64,000 bases of DNA. Origin: Candidatus Sigynarchaeota archaeon. Lineage in GTDB: Archaea; Asgardarchaeota; Lokiarchaeia; Sigyniarchaeales; Sigyniarchaeaceae. The translations under genes and the position numbers were made by a program. Under the pieces are notes generated by a model, which saw nothing but the letters and a program-made list of their open reading frames with translations, was not told the origin of the DNA and ran no database searches. Each line of letters starts with the position of its first letter. The stretch's first letter is position 1. Positions 7,910 through 16,762 of this stretch are shown here, piece after piece. The DNA lies in assembly GCA_030587525.1 (NCBI GenBank), contig JAUQYW010000652.1:17019-81018 (forward strand), read 5' to 3'.

Positions 7910-9802
7910 TCAACCGTTTCCCGCGTGGCTGATCGAATCGATTTCCTTCCCCTCCTTTACCGCGTCATGATAGTAAGGCAAGGGAAACCGGCCATGCAGC
8001 GGGGAGTGCTTGATCGCGGCATGGATCATACGGGACATGCCACGCATGATGAACTTGCTCGGTCCCGCTAGGCTTATCGACTCATCGAATTCCCGCGCGG
8101 TGTCGTCATCGAACCCCCCGAAAAACGCGTACAATGGCGTGAAAATGAAGATGGGATAGATGAACATGGAGAAGAAAATCGTGAACACGGTGCTCAAGGC
8201 GATCGCGACGATCCCGGCGTTGATCATCCCCGTGAAGGCCGATAATAACAGGAATAGGAGGGGAATCGACAACGCGGAAACGATCAAGGGTGCCACGACG
8301 CACTGCCACAGCACACCTTTTTTTCCAAATGGCAGCCTGAGTATCCGGGCATGAAAATAGATGTATTTCAAGGTTACTTCCACGATCGAAGCGACGAACC
8401 GCGACCAGACGATTGCTTCCCACGTGAGCCCGAGCGATGCGAACCAGAACAGGAATATGATGTATAGCGGGCTCGATATGAGGCTCAAGACCACCCCGGT
8501 CGTGGGCTTGTCGCACGCGGGAAACAGCCGTCCCGACAAGGAGATCATCGGGCCATAGAGGGTTTGCGTGATGATGATCGCGCCGATCATGCCCTCCAAG
8601 GGCGCGTAGGGGGAAAGCGCCGGCACGATGGTGGTGAACGCTTTCAGCAAGACGGGAAAAAGGATGACAGCGGGCACAGTCATGTACGCGGAAACGAAGC
8701 TGAAATACTTGAGCAAGGAACACACGTAGTATTGGAAGAGGTTCTTTTTCCCGTTTAAATATGATTCCGAGAACGGCGCGGTGGCATTTCGCATCATTTG
8801 GCCTTGCATGGCCGTGAGGTTGGTAAACATGCCACCAAAAGAAATCAGCCCTATCCATAGGCCGTACGACGGCACCAGCGCGATGGCCGCAAGGTTGTTC
8901 AACATTTCCACGAATTGCCCGGCCACTTGTTGGACCCACAATTTTCCCGAAAACGAGAACAATTTCTTCGCGATTGCCCGGTCGAAACCGGGTCGAAAGA
9001 GGTCCGCGAACGACACGCCGATGGTCTTTCCCAGCTTGGATCGAAACACGCGGGCGCCGTAGATGAACCCGACGATCTCGACAATCCATAAGGATGCAAT
9101 CCACATAATCGTTGCACCCATCAATTCACCGAGCGCGGGTACTTGCGACCCGTACCATCGCCCGACCAGCACCGCGCAGACCTGGATGACCGGCTTGAGC
9201 AATGAATCCTTGAAAAACGTGTAGGTGTTGAGAGCATCCAGTCGCTGGAAGCCCTTGAAAAGGGAGTCGAAGAGCTGCGTGCAGCCCGGGAATTGAATTA
9301 GCAAGTAGGCAAGGATGAACCAGGACATGTGCACGAGATTCGAAAATGGTAACCACAAGAACACGACGCAGCTGAGCAACGTGATCTGGGCGACGCCCGT
9401 GATCATCTGGAACCACGCGAACAGCTGTAGATACTTGATTGCATAACCTGGATTGGCCGTCGCATGCTCCCCGACGAAGCGCAGCAAGCCATCGTTCAGC
9501 TTGGTGTTGCTGTTGATCTCCGCGCCGTGCGTGCTCCCGAAGTCAAACAAGCCAAATGCGAACCCTAACAATCCGTAGACGATATTCGCATATCCTTCAA
9601 TTTCAGGATAGGGCATATAAATCGGGAGGATGAGGGGAATGATGGCGACGAACAAGATCGCCCCGACGATCGTGTAGAGGACATTATGAAAAAAGCCACC
9701 GAGCAGCCTGTGAAACCCGACGGTTAAATAACCATCCTTTGTAGAAGAATCATTCGACTCCACGGGGGATCGCATTCGAATAAAACTCACCTTTGTCGCC
9801 AT
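7910..9802 (-). CDS. Polytopic membrane protein, MOP flippase (Wzx/MATE-like) superfamily
   Basis: A 630-residue protein with about 12-14 hydrophobic helices. The spacing, the repeated halves, and features such as LLGFAFGLFDFGSTHGAEI near the first helices and a final hydrophilic tail resemble polysaccharide/lipid-linked oligosaccharide flippases of the MOP superfamily. These move lipid-linked glycans across the membrane for surface glycosylation or capsule formation. Assignment is by overall hydropathy and a few short patterns, so moderate only. The ATG at 9802 follows directly after the TAA of the upstream membrane-protein gene, in the same frame, so translation is likely coupled. The gene converges on the 5992 membrane protein with 13 bases between them. 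The heavily N-glycosylation-like surface proteins nearby would be plausible clients of such a flippase. Confidence 0.65.
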   Translation of the reverse strand: MATKVSFIRMRSPVESNDSSTKDGYLTVGFHRLLGGFFHNVLYTIVGAILFVAIIPLILPIYMPYPEIEGYANIVYGLLGFAFGLFDFGSTHGAEINSNTKLNDGLLRFVGEHATANPGYAIKYLQLFAWFQMITGVAQITLLSCVVFLWLPFSNLVHMSWFILAYLLIQFPGCTQLFDSLFKGFQRLDALNTYTFFKDSLLKPVIQVCAVLVGRWYGSQVPALGELMGATIMWIASLWIVEIVGFIYGARVFRSKLGKTIGVSFADLFRPGFDRAIAKKLFSFSGKLWVQQVAGQFVEMLNNLAAIALVPSYGLWIGLISFGGMFTNLTAMQGQMMRNATAPFSESYLNGKKNLFQYYVCSLLKYFSFVSAYMTVPAVILFPVLLKAFTTIVPALSPYAPLEGMIGAIIITQTLYGPMISLSGRLFPACDKPTTGVVLSLISSPLYIIFLFWFASLGLTWEAIVWSRFVASIVEVTLKYIYFHARILRLPFGKKGVLWQCVVAPLIVSALSIPLLFLLLSAFTGMINAGIVAIALSTVFTIFFSMFIYPIFIFTPLYAFFGGFDDDTAREFDESISLAGPSKFIMRGMSRMIHAAIKHSPLHGRFPLPYYHDAVKEGKEIDSISHAGNG

Positions 9803-10720
9803 TTACAGCCCGTACCGGGTCCATTCAAGATCGATGCGTGCCGGGTTGAACATACCGTTCAAGAACAAGGACGGGACGCCCGCGGCTTGCCGCCGGTGGT
9901 ACCAGTACCGCGTATGGTGATATCCCGACGAGGAATGCGACCGGCTCGACCCGCCAGAACCGCTTCGTTTTTTACCGCCCCCGCCGCCGGCAAGGAACGG
10001 GAAGAACAACTCGATGATGAACCAGAAGATGAACGTCATAATAACGCTGTTGCGCAAGCAGATGAGGTACAACCGGTTCGGCGGGTCCTCGATCACGTCG
10101 ATCCCGACCTCGTCGAACATCGCATGGAGCATGTAATATCCAAACAACGCGGACAGCACGATGCCCACGCCCGCCACGATCAGGTGGACCACGTTGAGGA
10201 CCATGCCAGCGACGATGCAGCCTCCGAGAATGCCAAGGAGAACCAGCACCACCACGGGACGCCATTGTTCCTTCGATTTCCTGTACCGGGCAGCCCTGAA
10301 GCCCCTGGCAATCAAGTACCCGACGACATAGTCAAATGCGACGAACAAGCTAACAAGGATGCAATTGCCCTTGTGAGAAAACACGCCGTCGAGTAAAGCT
10401 CCGAGATATGTGGTGCCCGGGAGCCATACCGCTGCGATGAGGCCGAAGATCGCAATCCAGTGGATCTCAAAACTGAGATCGAGCCCGAATATGAATAAAA
10501 TGATGGGAATGACCACCACGCTGATGCACGACACGACAAGTAAGACATTCATCCAAATTAAACTCGCCGCCGTGGGCAGCGACTCGATCGCCAGCGACAG
10601 CATACCGGTCAAGCAGAGCAATGCTGCCTGGGACACGACGACTCTATCGCCGATGAAAAAGCATCGGATATCCTTGATCTGCACCCGATCCGTGATCAGG
10701 CCCTTTTCTTTTGTCACCAT
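9803..10720 (-). CDS. Multi-pass membrane protein of unknown function
   Basis: A 305-residue protein with around seven hydrophobic helices (for example VSQAALLCLTGMLSLAI, VLLVVSCISVVVIPIILFIF, VVLVLLGILGGCIVAGMVL and VIMTFIFWFIIELFFPFL). After the last helix comes a glycine run, a Ser/His-rich stretch (SSRSHSSSGYHH) and a basic Tyr/Arg tail. I do not recognise a family. Its TAA is followed at once by the ATG of the flippase-like gene, in the same frame, so the two form one translational unit and probably one membrane complex. The gene lies 89 bases downstream of the CHAT protease gene on the same strand, and TATA-like A/T-rich sequence in that gap leaves open whether it belongs to that transcript. 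Confidence 0.7.
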   Translation of the reverse strand: MVTKEKGLITDRVQIKDIRCFFIGDRVVVSQAALLCLTGMLSLAIESLPTAASLIWMNVLLVVSCISVVVIPIILFIFGLDLSFEIHWIAIFGLIAAVWLPGTTYLGALLDGVFSHKGNCILVSLFVAFDYVVGYLIARGFRAARYRKSKEQWRPVVVLVLLGILGGCIVAGMVLNVVHLIVAGVGIVLSALFGYYMLHAMFDEVGIDVIEDPPNRLYLICLRNSVIMTFIFWFIIELFFPFLAGGGGGKKRSGSGGSSRSHSSSGYHHTRYWYHRRQAAGVPSLFLNGMFNPARIDLEWTRYGL

Positions 10721-10809
10721 TGCTTATCAATTATACATTTGATAAATCCACATTAAATGGTAATCGTAAATGTAAACGCGAAAGCGGGTAAATGATTTGC
10801 TCGATCGTA

Positions 10810-13689
10810 TTACTGAGATGATCCCTGTTTCTCGTCATCTCCGGAACCGTCCTTTACAGCCGGTCTCTTGTCATCGGGATCATCCGCCTTCCCGGGCTTG
10901 CCATCCTTCTTTCCTTCTAGTCCAGGTTCCGTATCCCCAACTTTTTGGCTCGCGTCGGGTTTCCCCTCGATATTTTTCAGGCCCTGGGATTTTTCCTTCG
11001 CGGTTCTGGAATAAAATGCCTTCACGCCGAGATCCTTGTCGAGCTGGGGCATGATCTCGCCGAACTTGCCGTCCTTCAGTTGGCCGATAGACCGCGGCAT
11101 TGTTTCCTTCTGCTTTGATGCCATAAGCGATTTTTCCGCGATGTGCGACTCGAGGGCTTGTTTTAGCCGCTCTGCGAAACTCAAGAAAACATATTCCCGC
11201 GAGGAGAGGATCCATTCTGGTTGTGTTCCCACGATGAGAGGGTCCATTCTCGCCGCACCCTTGGTCAAGAAATCGGCAAACTTTTCCAGATTCTTGCTAT
11301 CCGGGGTTATATTTTCATCGATGTCTACCCGGTTTTTGGCGAGATCGGCGATGCTTTGCATGATGCTCAAAATTTCCTTGATATACGGGTCTGTATTTTC
11401 AAGGCTACCCCGGGCCTGGAGAACGATAACATATCGGGGGAGTTTTATTCCCTGGAGCTCCATTTCTTTTTGCTCGAGCACTTTTTTTGCCTCGAGTGCC
11501 GCGAGTGCATCGTGCTCCTTCGTGCCAGCACGTGCAATGATGCCACGGAAATCGGGCGTGTTGATCAACGAATCGATGAGATCGACCTTGTCGTATTCGG
11601 CAGCAAATGAAGGCTGCAATAAATAATGCATTCGTGGCATAGCCTTTCCGACCTGGGCGATATAAGTGCTTCGGAACAATACCATGGCGAAATAATCCTC
11701 CTTTGGATAGAAAAACACGGGATGATCTTCCTCGTGTTCCAGCTCATCGAGTATATCACTCCAGGATACATTCTTGTAGAAATAGCTATATTTCGCGGGT
11801 TCATTGTCCCGGATTTCCCCGATGATCCTGTATAAAACATCGGCACCGGATGGCAATTGCTGCTTGAGCTCGATGAACTTGTACCACGGCATCACCAGTA
11901 CCTTCAATTCCTCTTGTGACCCCGCTGCTTCAAATCGCTCGTGTTTATAATTTTCAGACCAGTTGATCGAAAATTGTACCTTCTCGAACACGAGCGATGA
12001 TATCCGCCTTGCCTGGAACAAGTCTTCAAACGCGCGGAACGATGGGGGGATTAACACGTGCAGTATCGGGGGAAATCGTGGATCGAACCGTATCGGGTTG
12101 CTCGCGCCGGCCGAGATCAGCCGATATACAGCCCACACGCCGGAATGGGCATCCATCGCTCCTAATGCTCTTTCCAGGGGCTTCAATTTCTCGATCTTTG
12201 CCTCGATGCCTTTTTTTCGATCCTGGTCCTGCTGCGACTGCTCCCATGGTAGCGCCTTGACCTTTTCCTCGAACATAGCAACCGTGCTCGTGCACGCGGA
12301 TTTTTTCGTGCTCAAGCCATCGGGCACGTCGCATTTCAAGGAAAAGATCTTGATCTCATCCTCGATTTCCGAGCAAACTGCCTTCCACCTCGCGAGGGTC
12401 GCTGCTTTCATAGCTTCCACCTGGTCCGAGTTGTACAGGTTCATAGTTGCGAGCCGGGCCAGGCGCAGCGCGTTCTGGATGTTCAGCTTCTTATTGATGA
12501 AATTATCCAGGAACGCCTTGCAGAAGACGTGCGCGGACTCGGACTCGATTTCCCACTGCGTGCCGATGAAATACTTGACGCCGCCCGAGAAGAAGTATTG
12601 AAACAGGTTGTTTTCCGGAGACGTGTCGTAGATCACGTTTGCCCGTGTCGAGTCGCACGCGTTCAAGAATAATATCGCGGGAAACGCCGTGCTTTTCTTG
12701 AAAACAGCCGCGATCTCCTTGGACGAATCGTTCCTGCGCCGGTCGCGGTAAAAAACTTCCGATTTCAGCGGTTCATCAGGGTTGAACTTGAGATGGCTCG
12801 TGAAAAACAGCGCAAGTGGCTTCCTATTCTTGAATTCCTTGTCCACGTCAACGAGAATATCACGTTGCCAGTTTTCAGATGAATAGTTCTCGATCAACGA
12901 GACTTGTTCTGGATACCGGGCTTGGATCTCCTTGATGAATGCGATGTAGTCCTCGAGCCCGCTGTAGAGCTCAAAGAAATTCTTGGACGCAAAGATCACG
13001 AAGCGCAGCGAATCAAGGATCGCTCCACTATCCTCCTGGAGCATCCGGGCTTTCTCTACCGTGGAGATATTCGCTTCTTCCGGCTTGAACAAGCCAGATA
13101 GCTCGACATTGATCTCCAGAGATAAGTATTTGCCTTGATCCAGCATCATCATTTCCCACGGAACGGTCAAGTCATTCGATATGATCTTGAGGGTCTTCAC
13201 GCCGTAGATCATATATCGTGACTCCGTACATAACGACTCGATCCGGGCCGCGATTTTTTCCGGAAAGAAGCGATTCATGTTATTTCCAATTTCCTCGATG
13301 TCATCCTTCAACTTGAGATCCTGGGCCATGATGCCTTGGATTGTTTTGTAATCATCGAGACTGACTTCGTTCCGTTCAGCAATGATCTCCCCAGCATACT
13401 GGAAGATGAATAAATATGAAATGGCCGAAAAATTGACGTTTTTCTTTAATTGAATGATGAGTTGGCGGATGACCGCATTTTTGCAGGGTAATTCATCGAC
13501 GTTCTTGTCGGGGTGCCTTCCCAGGTACCCGTTCAAGAACCGTTCCATTTCATCGCTGGAGCATGGTCCTTCCTGAGCTATCAATTTCTTGACATCCAAG
13601 ACCGAGCTAATCGGTATGCTCACTTCGCGAAAGATGTACAGGAAGGCAGTGCCTTCATTTCCCGGGTTATCCATCACTTCGTGGAACAC
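10810..13689 (-). CDS. CHAT-domain caspase-like protease with long C-terminal extension
   Basis: A 959-residue protein. Residues about 170-430 form a CHAT (caspase HetF-associated with TPR) peptidase domain: the catalytic His lies in LALFFTSHLKF (about residue 297) and the catalytic Cys in LFLNACDST (about residue 345), followed by the family's FFSGGVKYFIGTQWEI and AHVFCKAFLDNF. CHAT proteases act in bacterial programmed-death and anti-phage systems, cutting partner proteins after a trigger. Residues 430-870 are of unknown fold with mixed helices; the last 100 are Lys/Asp/Gly-rich and disordered. The start is a GTG at 13689, overlapping the end of the GTPase gene by 23 bases; an ATG at 13674 is an alternative. 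The overlap implies translational coupling with that GTPase. Target and trigger are unknown. Confidence 0.82.
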   Translation of the reverse strand: MFHEVMDNPGNEGTAFLYIFREVSIPISSVLDVKKLIAQEGPCSSDEMERFLNGYLGRHPDKNVDELPCKNAVIRQLIIQLKKNVNFSAISYLFIFQYAGEIIAERNEVSLDDYKTIQGIMAQDLKLKDDIEEIGNNMNRFFPEKIAARIESLCTESRYMIYGVKTLKIISNDLTVPWEMMMLDQGKYLSLEINVELSGLFKPEEANISTVEKARMLQEDSGAILDSLRFVIFASKNFFELYSGLEDYIAFIKEIQARYPEQVSLIENYSSENWQRDILVDVDKEFKNRKPLALFFTSHLKFNPDEPLKSEVFYRDRRRNDSSKEIAAVFKKSTAFPAILFLNACDSTRANVIYDTSPENNLFQYFFSGGVKYFIGTQWEIESESAHVFCKAFLDNFINKKLNIQNALRLARLATMNLYNSDQVEAMKAATLARWKAVCSEIEDEIKIFSLKCDVPDGLSTKKSACTSTVAMFEEKVKALPWEQSQQDQDRKKGIEAKIEKLKPLERALGAMDAHSGVWAVYRLISAGASNPIRFDPRFPPILHVLIPPSFRAFEDLFQARRISSLVFEKVQFSINWSENYKHERFEAAGSQEELKVLVMPWYKFIELKQQLPSGADVLYRIIGEIRDNEPAKYSYFYKNVSWSDILDELEHEEDHPVFFYPKEDYFAMVLFRSTYIAQVGKAMPRMHYLLQPSFAAEYDKVDLIDSLINTPDFRGIIARAGTKEHDALAALEAKKVLEQKEMELQGIKLPRYVIVLQARGSLENTDPYIKEILSIMQSIADLAKNRVDIDENITPDSKNLEKFADFLTKGAARMDPLIVGTQPEWILSSREYVFLSFAERLKQALESHIAEKSLMASKQKETMPRSIGQLKDGKFGEIMPQLDKDLGVKAFYSRTAKEKSQGLKNIEGKPDASQKVGDTEPGLEGKKDGKPGKADDPDDKRPAVKDGSGDDEKQGSSQ

Positions 13690-15079
13690 CTCTAGTGATC
13701 AATCCTATCGCGATGATTTCCTTGCCTTGTTTCATGAAGAATCGGCACAACGACGAATTTTTGTTAGTGTCATAGCTCTCGAAGGCGATCTTGCCATCCA
13801 CGATCTTCATCGTGACTTCCGTGAGAGTCCTGGCAGGGATGATGCTCGTGACAACCTGGGCATCTTGCTGGGAAACCTTGATAAGCTGCTCCTCGCCCGA
13901 GGCCTCAGCCTTGATCTTGTAAAAAAACTTCGAGCATATCACGATCTTGCATGTATATGATTTGTTGTTGAAAAAGAATGTGTAACTCTCGCCGTTCCGA
14001 AGATCTTTCCCAAATACTAGCAAGAAAGCCTGGAAATCGGCAGCTGTGATGGGCGGCTCGTCTTCGAGACCAATGACCGACCCGTTCAGGGTCTTGAGAT
14101 CGAGGTTAGGTGCCAGGAATTGCACGTAGGTGTATTCGTCGGTTTGTACCTCGTCGAGTTCCTGGCCAGACATGTCGAAAAATCGCACGTCGATCATCTT
14201 GCCAAGGGGATAGATAACCAAGCGCGTCGTTTTCTTTGACACGGTACCAGATTCCACGATGCCAAAAACGACGGGGGTCTTTCTGTTTTTTATGGTTATT
14301 TCTTTTTCATTCCCTACCAGGATGCGGATGCGGGACTTATCACTTTTCATTTTCGATGATATCTTCTGGATCGTATCAAACAATGAAAGACCGTCATACC
14401 ACTCCATATTCTTGCTGATCTCGGTGACATTATCGCCGAGCAATGCTGACGTGGGGATGAAGAGCCGGTTTTTAAAATAAATTTGCTCGCTATCGAGGAT
14501 ATCTTCAATGAACTTTTTAACTTTTTTAAATTGCGCCTCTTGCCACTTCACGGACGGGTCATCCATGAAATTGATGCAAAAGATCACGGATTGGTAATTG
14601 AAAGTTTTCAAGATGAGCAACAAATTCCGTCCTGTCTCGGAATCAACGCTCAAGGCTTCTTGATATTGGTTTTCCACTGCCGACACGACGAAAATCGCGA
14701 TGTCGGCGATGATCAAACCCTTGATCCACTCGGTCAAGTAATGCTTGTTTCCCGGCGTGTCGATGGACAAGATGCGCTTGGATCCGTGCTCTTGAACCCA
14801 CTCGTTGATGTAAATTTCCGTGGTCATGCGGTCCTTACGCTCTTCTTCGTGGAAAAGGCCCTTTATCAATGCATTAAAATCCTTGAAATATTTCGGCAGC
14901 GCTCGCAAGAAATACGCGTAATTCCTCGTGTCTTGTTGGAACATCTTGATGAATTGCTCATCAAACATGGACCGATTCATTTGAAAGAGTAACTGCCCGT
15001 TCAGCGTGGATTTTCCTTGCATCTTGTGACCGATGAACATTATCTTGAGCTTACCTTCTTGGGGATTTTCGATGCTCAC
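13667..15079 (-). CDS. eEF1A/Hbs1-like translation-factor GTPase paralogue with altered catalytic motifs
   Basis: A 470-residue three-domain protein. G1 is GHKMQGKST (residues 17-25); G3 is DTPGNKHY; the G4 position is INFMDD; the G5 region SALLGDNV plus NMEWYDG align with the eEF1A order SGWNGDN...NMPWF. Domains II and III follow, ending in AIGLITRG as in translation GTPases. Compared with eEF1A, the catalytic His of DxPGH is Asn and the Lys of NKxD is Phe, so hydrolysis and guanine recognition should both be weakened. It is therefore more likely a sensor, decoy or regulator than an elongation factor. The start is GTG at 15079, which leaves the normal short lead to the P-loop. Its 3' end overlaps the CHAT protease start, which argues for a joint function. 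Confidence 0.82.
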   Translation of the reverse strand: MSIENPQEGKLKIMFIGHKMQGKSTLNGQLLFQMNRSMFDEQFIKMFQQDTRNYAYFLRALPKYFKDFNALIKGLFHEEERKDRMTTEIYINEWVQEHGSKRILSIDTPGNKHYLTEWIKGLIIADIAIFVVSAVENQYQEALSVDSETGRNLLLILKTFNYQSVIFCINFMDDPSVKWQEAQFKKVKKFIEDILDSEQIYFKNRLFIPTSALLGDNVTEISKNMEWYDGLSLFDTIQKISSKMKSDKSRIRILVGNEKEITIKNRKTPVVFGIVESGTVSKKTTRLVIYPLGKMIDVRFFDMSGQELDEVQTDEYTYVQFLAPNLDLKTLNGSVIGLEDEPPITAADFQAFLLVFGKDLRNGESYTFFFNNKSYTCKIVICSKFFYKIKAEASGEEQLIKVSQQDAQVVTSIIPARTLTEVTMKIVDGKIAFESYDTNKNSSLCRFFMKQGKEIIAIGLITRGVPRSDG

Positions 15080-15229
15080 GATTTATCCACGCCGTCAAGA
15101 AATCAAGTGAAGAACGTAATATCTTGATAACAGATATAGCCGCGCATTTTTAAGAATGACTTTGAAACGAGCCAATCGATGATTTTAAAAAATAAGAAAT
15201 TTGGAAATGGAGGAAAAAGAACCGTTCAC

Positions 15230-16516
15230 TCAAGCAGAGAAATTACCAACCCAATTCTTAAGACCAGGCGCTAGCTTGCTGAGCGGATTATTCTCGACCA
15301 ATAAGAATTGCAGCTTGGTCAAGTGCTTTATCGTTTCTGGTAAACTTTCCAGTTTGTTGTTGCGGACATCAAGTCGAACGATTGCAGCGAGATCACCGAT
15401 TTTTCCTGGCAATGAAACTAACTGGTTGTTAAAAGCGTCAAGTCGTATAAGCGCCTTGAGCTTCACGATCGTCTCGGGCAAGGAATCGAGCTTGTTCCCG
15501 TTAACGCTCACCATTTCGAGTGCTTCCAGCTGCCCGATAGAATCGGGCATGGAGGTCAAGCTGTTGTCCGCGAGGCTCAGCCACTTCAAGAATTTCAAGC
15601 TCCCGATCTTGGCTGGCAATGATTTCAAACCTGTATTAAACAAGCCAAGAGCGAGCACGTGGCCATCTTCGCTTGCGAATCCAAACGTGTTCCACTCGAC
15701 GCGATCGAGGTGCGGGATCGGTTTTCCGATGAATTCCTCTATCGAATACAGGACGGCGCATTCCGTGGCGGTCAACAAGACGCCGTGGTAATCTTGCATT
15801 CCATCCTTGGTCACATCTTTCAAGGTCAAGACGAACGGCGCTGGATGCTGGATCAATGGCGAGGATGGCAAGGATCGTGAAAACTTGCTTGGTGTAATGT
15901 CAGCGGCTTTTAGAGCCAAGTACTCGTTGGTCATCGAAGACACGAGTCCTGATCGAAGATCTTGCTGGAGCTCATCGCGATACCGGATGGCGGTGCCGGT
16001 GCTCACCTTGGAGGGATTTTCAGTTATTTCTTTCGGGTAAGCTTGAGAAACATCGATGACATTCAAGACCGCGCGTCCTTTTTCCGACACGCTAAATATC
16101 ACCTTCCCGTCAGGAGCTTGTTTCTTGATGAGCAAGCCTTCTTTCCAGAGCTGGTTGAGGTAATTCGATTCAACGCTCCGGGATCGCATCGTCTTTTTTA
16201 CGACATCGGCTGCCGTTGCAATATTGTTTAATTCGACAACTGCCACCAAGGATTTGATCTTGGTGCTTGAGACAGCCCCGGCATCACTCTTGATTGGTGC
16301 TTCCGAGGAGGATGAAACAGGTTCATACAAGTTACTTCTGTCCAGGAAAGATTGATGTGCATAGGAAATGGGCCGCGCTGCATCACTGGATGCGAGGTTC
16401 GAGGGCGAATAATTGATGTCCAGGTCTTTCAAGCCGAGCAATTGCCTTATATTGAGGTCTTTTTGGACGTCCTTGGATTTACGTCCACGTGAAGAATTAG
16501 GGCCATTATATTCCAT
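15230..16516 (-). CDS. Winged-helix plus leucine-rich-repeat protein
   Basis: A 428-residue protein. Residues 1-85 are polar and disordered. Residues about 88-158 look like a winged helix-turn-helix (LVAVVELNNIATAADVVKK, then YLNQLWKEGLLIKK and a beta wing ending VSEKGRAVL). Residues about 240-290 form a capping block (IPHLDRVEWNTFGF) that I associate with Asgard archaeal LRR proteins. Residues 290-425 carry about six leucine-rich repeats of 23 residues (L..LP..IG.L..L..L....N.L). LRRs bind proteins; the wing suggests DNA binding, so this could be the regulator or recognition subunit of the module. The ATG at 16516 lies about 26 bases after an A/T-rich TATA-like box, fitting a leaderless transcript. 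The GTPase gene follows 150 bases downstream on the same strand. Confidence 0.8.
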   Translation of the reverse strand: MEYNGPNSSRGRKSKDVQKDLNIRQLLGLKDLDINYSPSNLASSDAARPISYAHQSFLDRSNLYEPVSSSSEAPIKSDAGAVSSTKIKSLVAVVELNNIATAADVVKKTMRSRSVESNYLNQLWKEGLLIKKQAPDGKVIFSVSEKGRAVLNVIDVSQAYPKEITENPSKVSTGTAIRYRDELQQDLRSGLVSSMTNEYLALKAADITPSKFSRSLPSSPLIQHPAPFVLTLKDVTKDGMQDYHGVLLTATECAVLYSIEEFIGKPIPHLDRVEWNTFGFASEDGHVLALGLFNTGLKSLPAKIGSLKFLKWLSLADNSLTSMPDSIGQLEALEMVSVNGNKLDSLPETIVKLKALIRLDAFNNQLVSLPGKIGDLAAIVRLDVRNNKLESLPETIKHLTKLQFLLVENNPLSKLAPGLKNWVGNFSA

Positions 16517-16536
16517 TATATCACGCTCTTATCGTC

Positions 16537-16546
16537 TTTTTTTATT
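16537..16546 (-). promoter_or_regulatory. TATA-like box for the LRR gene
   Basis: On the minus strand AATAAAAAAA is centred about 25 bases upstream of the ATG at 16516. There is no Shine-Dalgarno sequence, which fits a leaderless transcript. One arm of the inverted repeat at 16546-16590 abuts it where the BRE would sit. Confidence 0.5.
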
Positions 16547-16590
16547 GGTGTTTAAAGTGTTGATGCTGTTTAATCATTGTTTAAACACCA
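16546..16590. repeat. 11-bp perfect inverted repeat, operator candidate
   Basis: TGGTGTTTAAA at 16546-16556 and TTTAAACACCA at 16580-16590, 23 bases apart, form perfect inverted arms just upstream of the LRR gene's TATA-like box, within the divergent intergenic region shared with the twin unknown genes. Further TTTAA copies lie between and after the arms. A DNA-binding regulator such as the winged-helix LRR protein could bind here; this is inference. Confidence 0.6.
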
Positions 16591-16762
16591 TCATATTTAA
16601 AGATTTTGGCCATGTCCGATAAGGATTAGGCCTTTACAAGTTACCGATAACTTGAGTATAAAGCACGTCTCGTCGCCACGTTGAGACCGTTGTTAAATAC
16701 TCCGATGCCGAAAGATAAGATATACATCTTGCAATGCAAATATCAGCGAGGGAACAATTCTC

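Noticed and set aside
8106-9104. A 332-codon open frame on the minus strand
   Set aside because: It is inside the flippase-like gene in another frame, is His/Arg-rich with poor composition, and has no motif.
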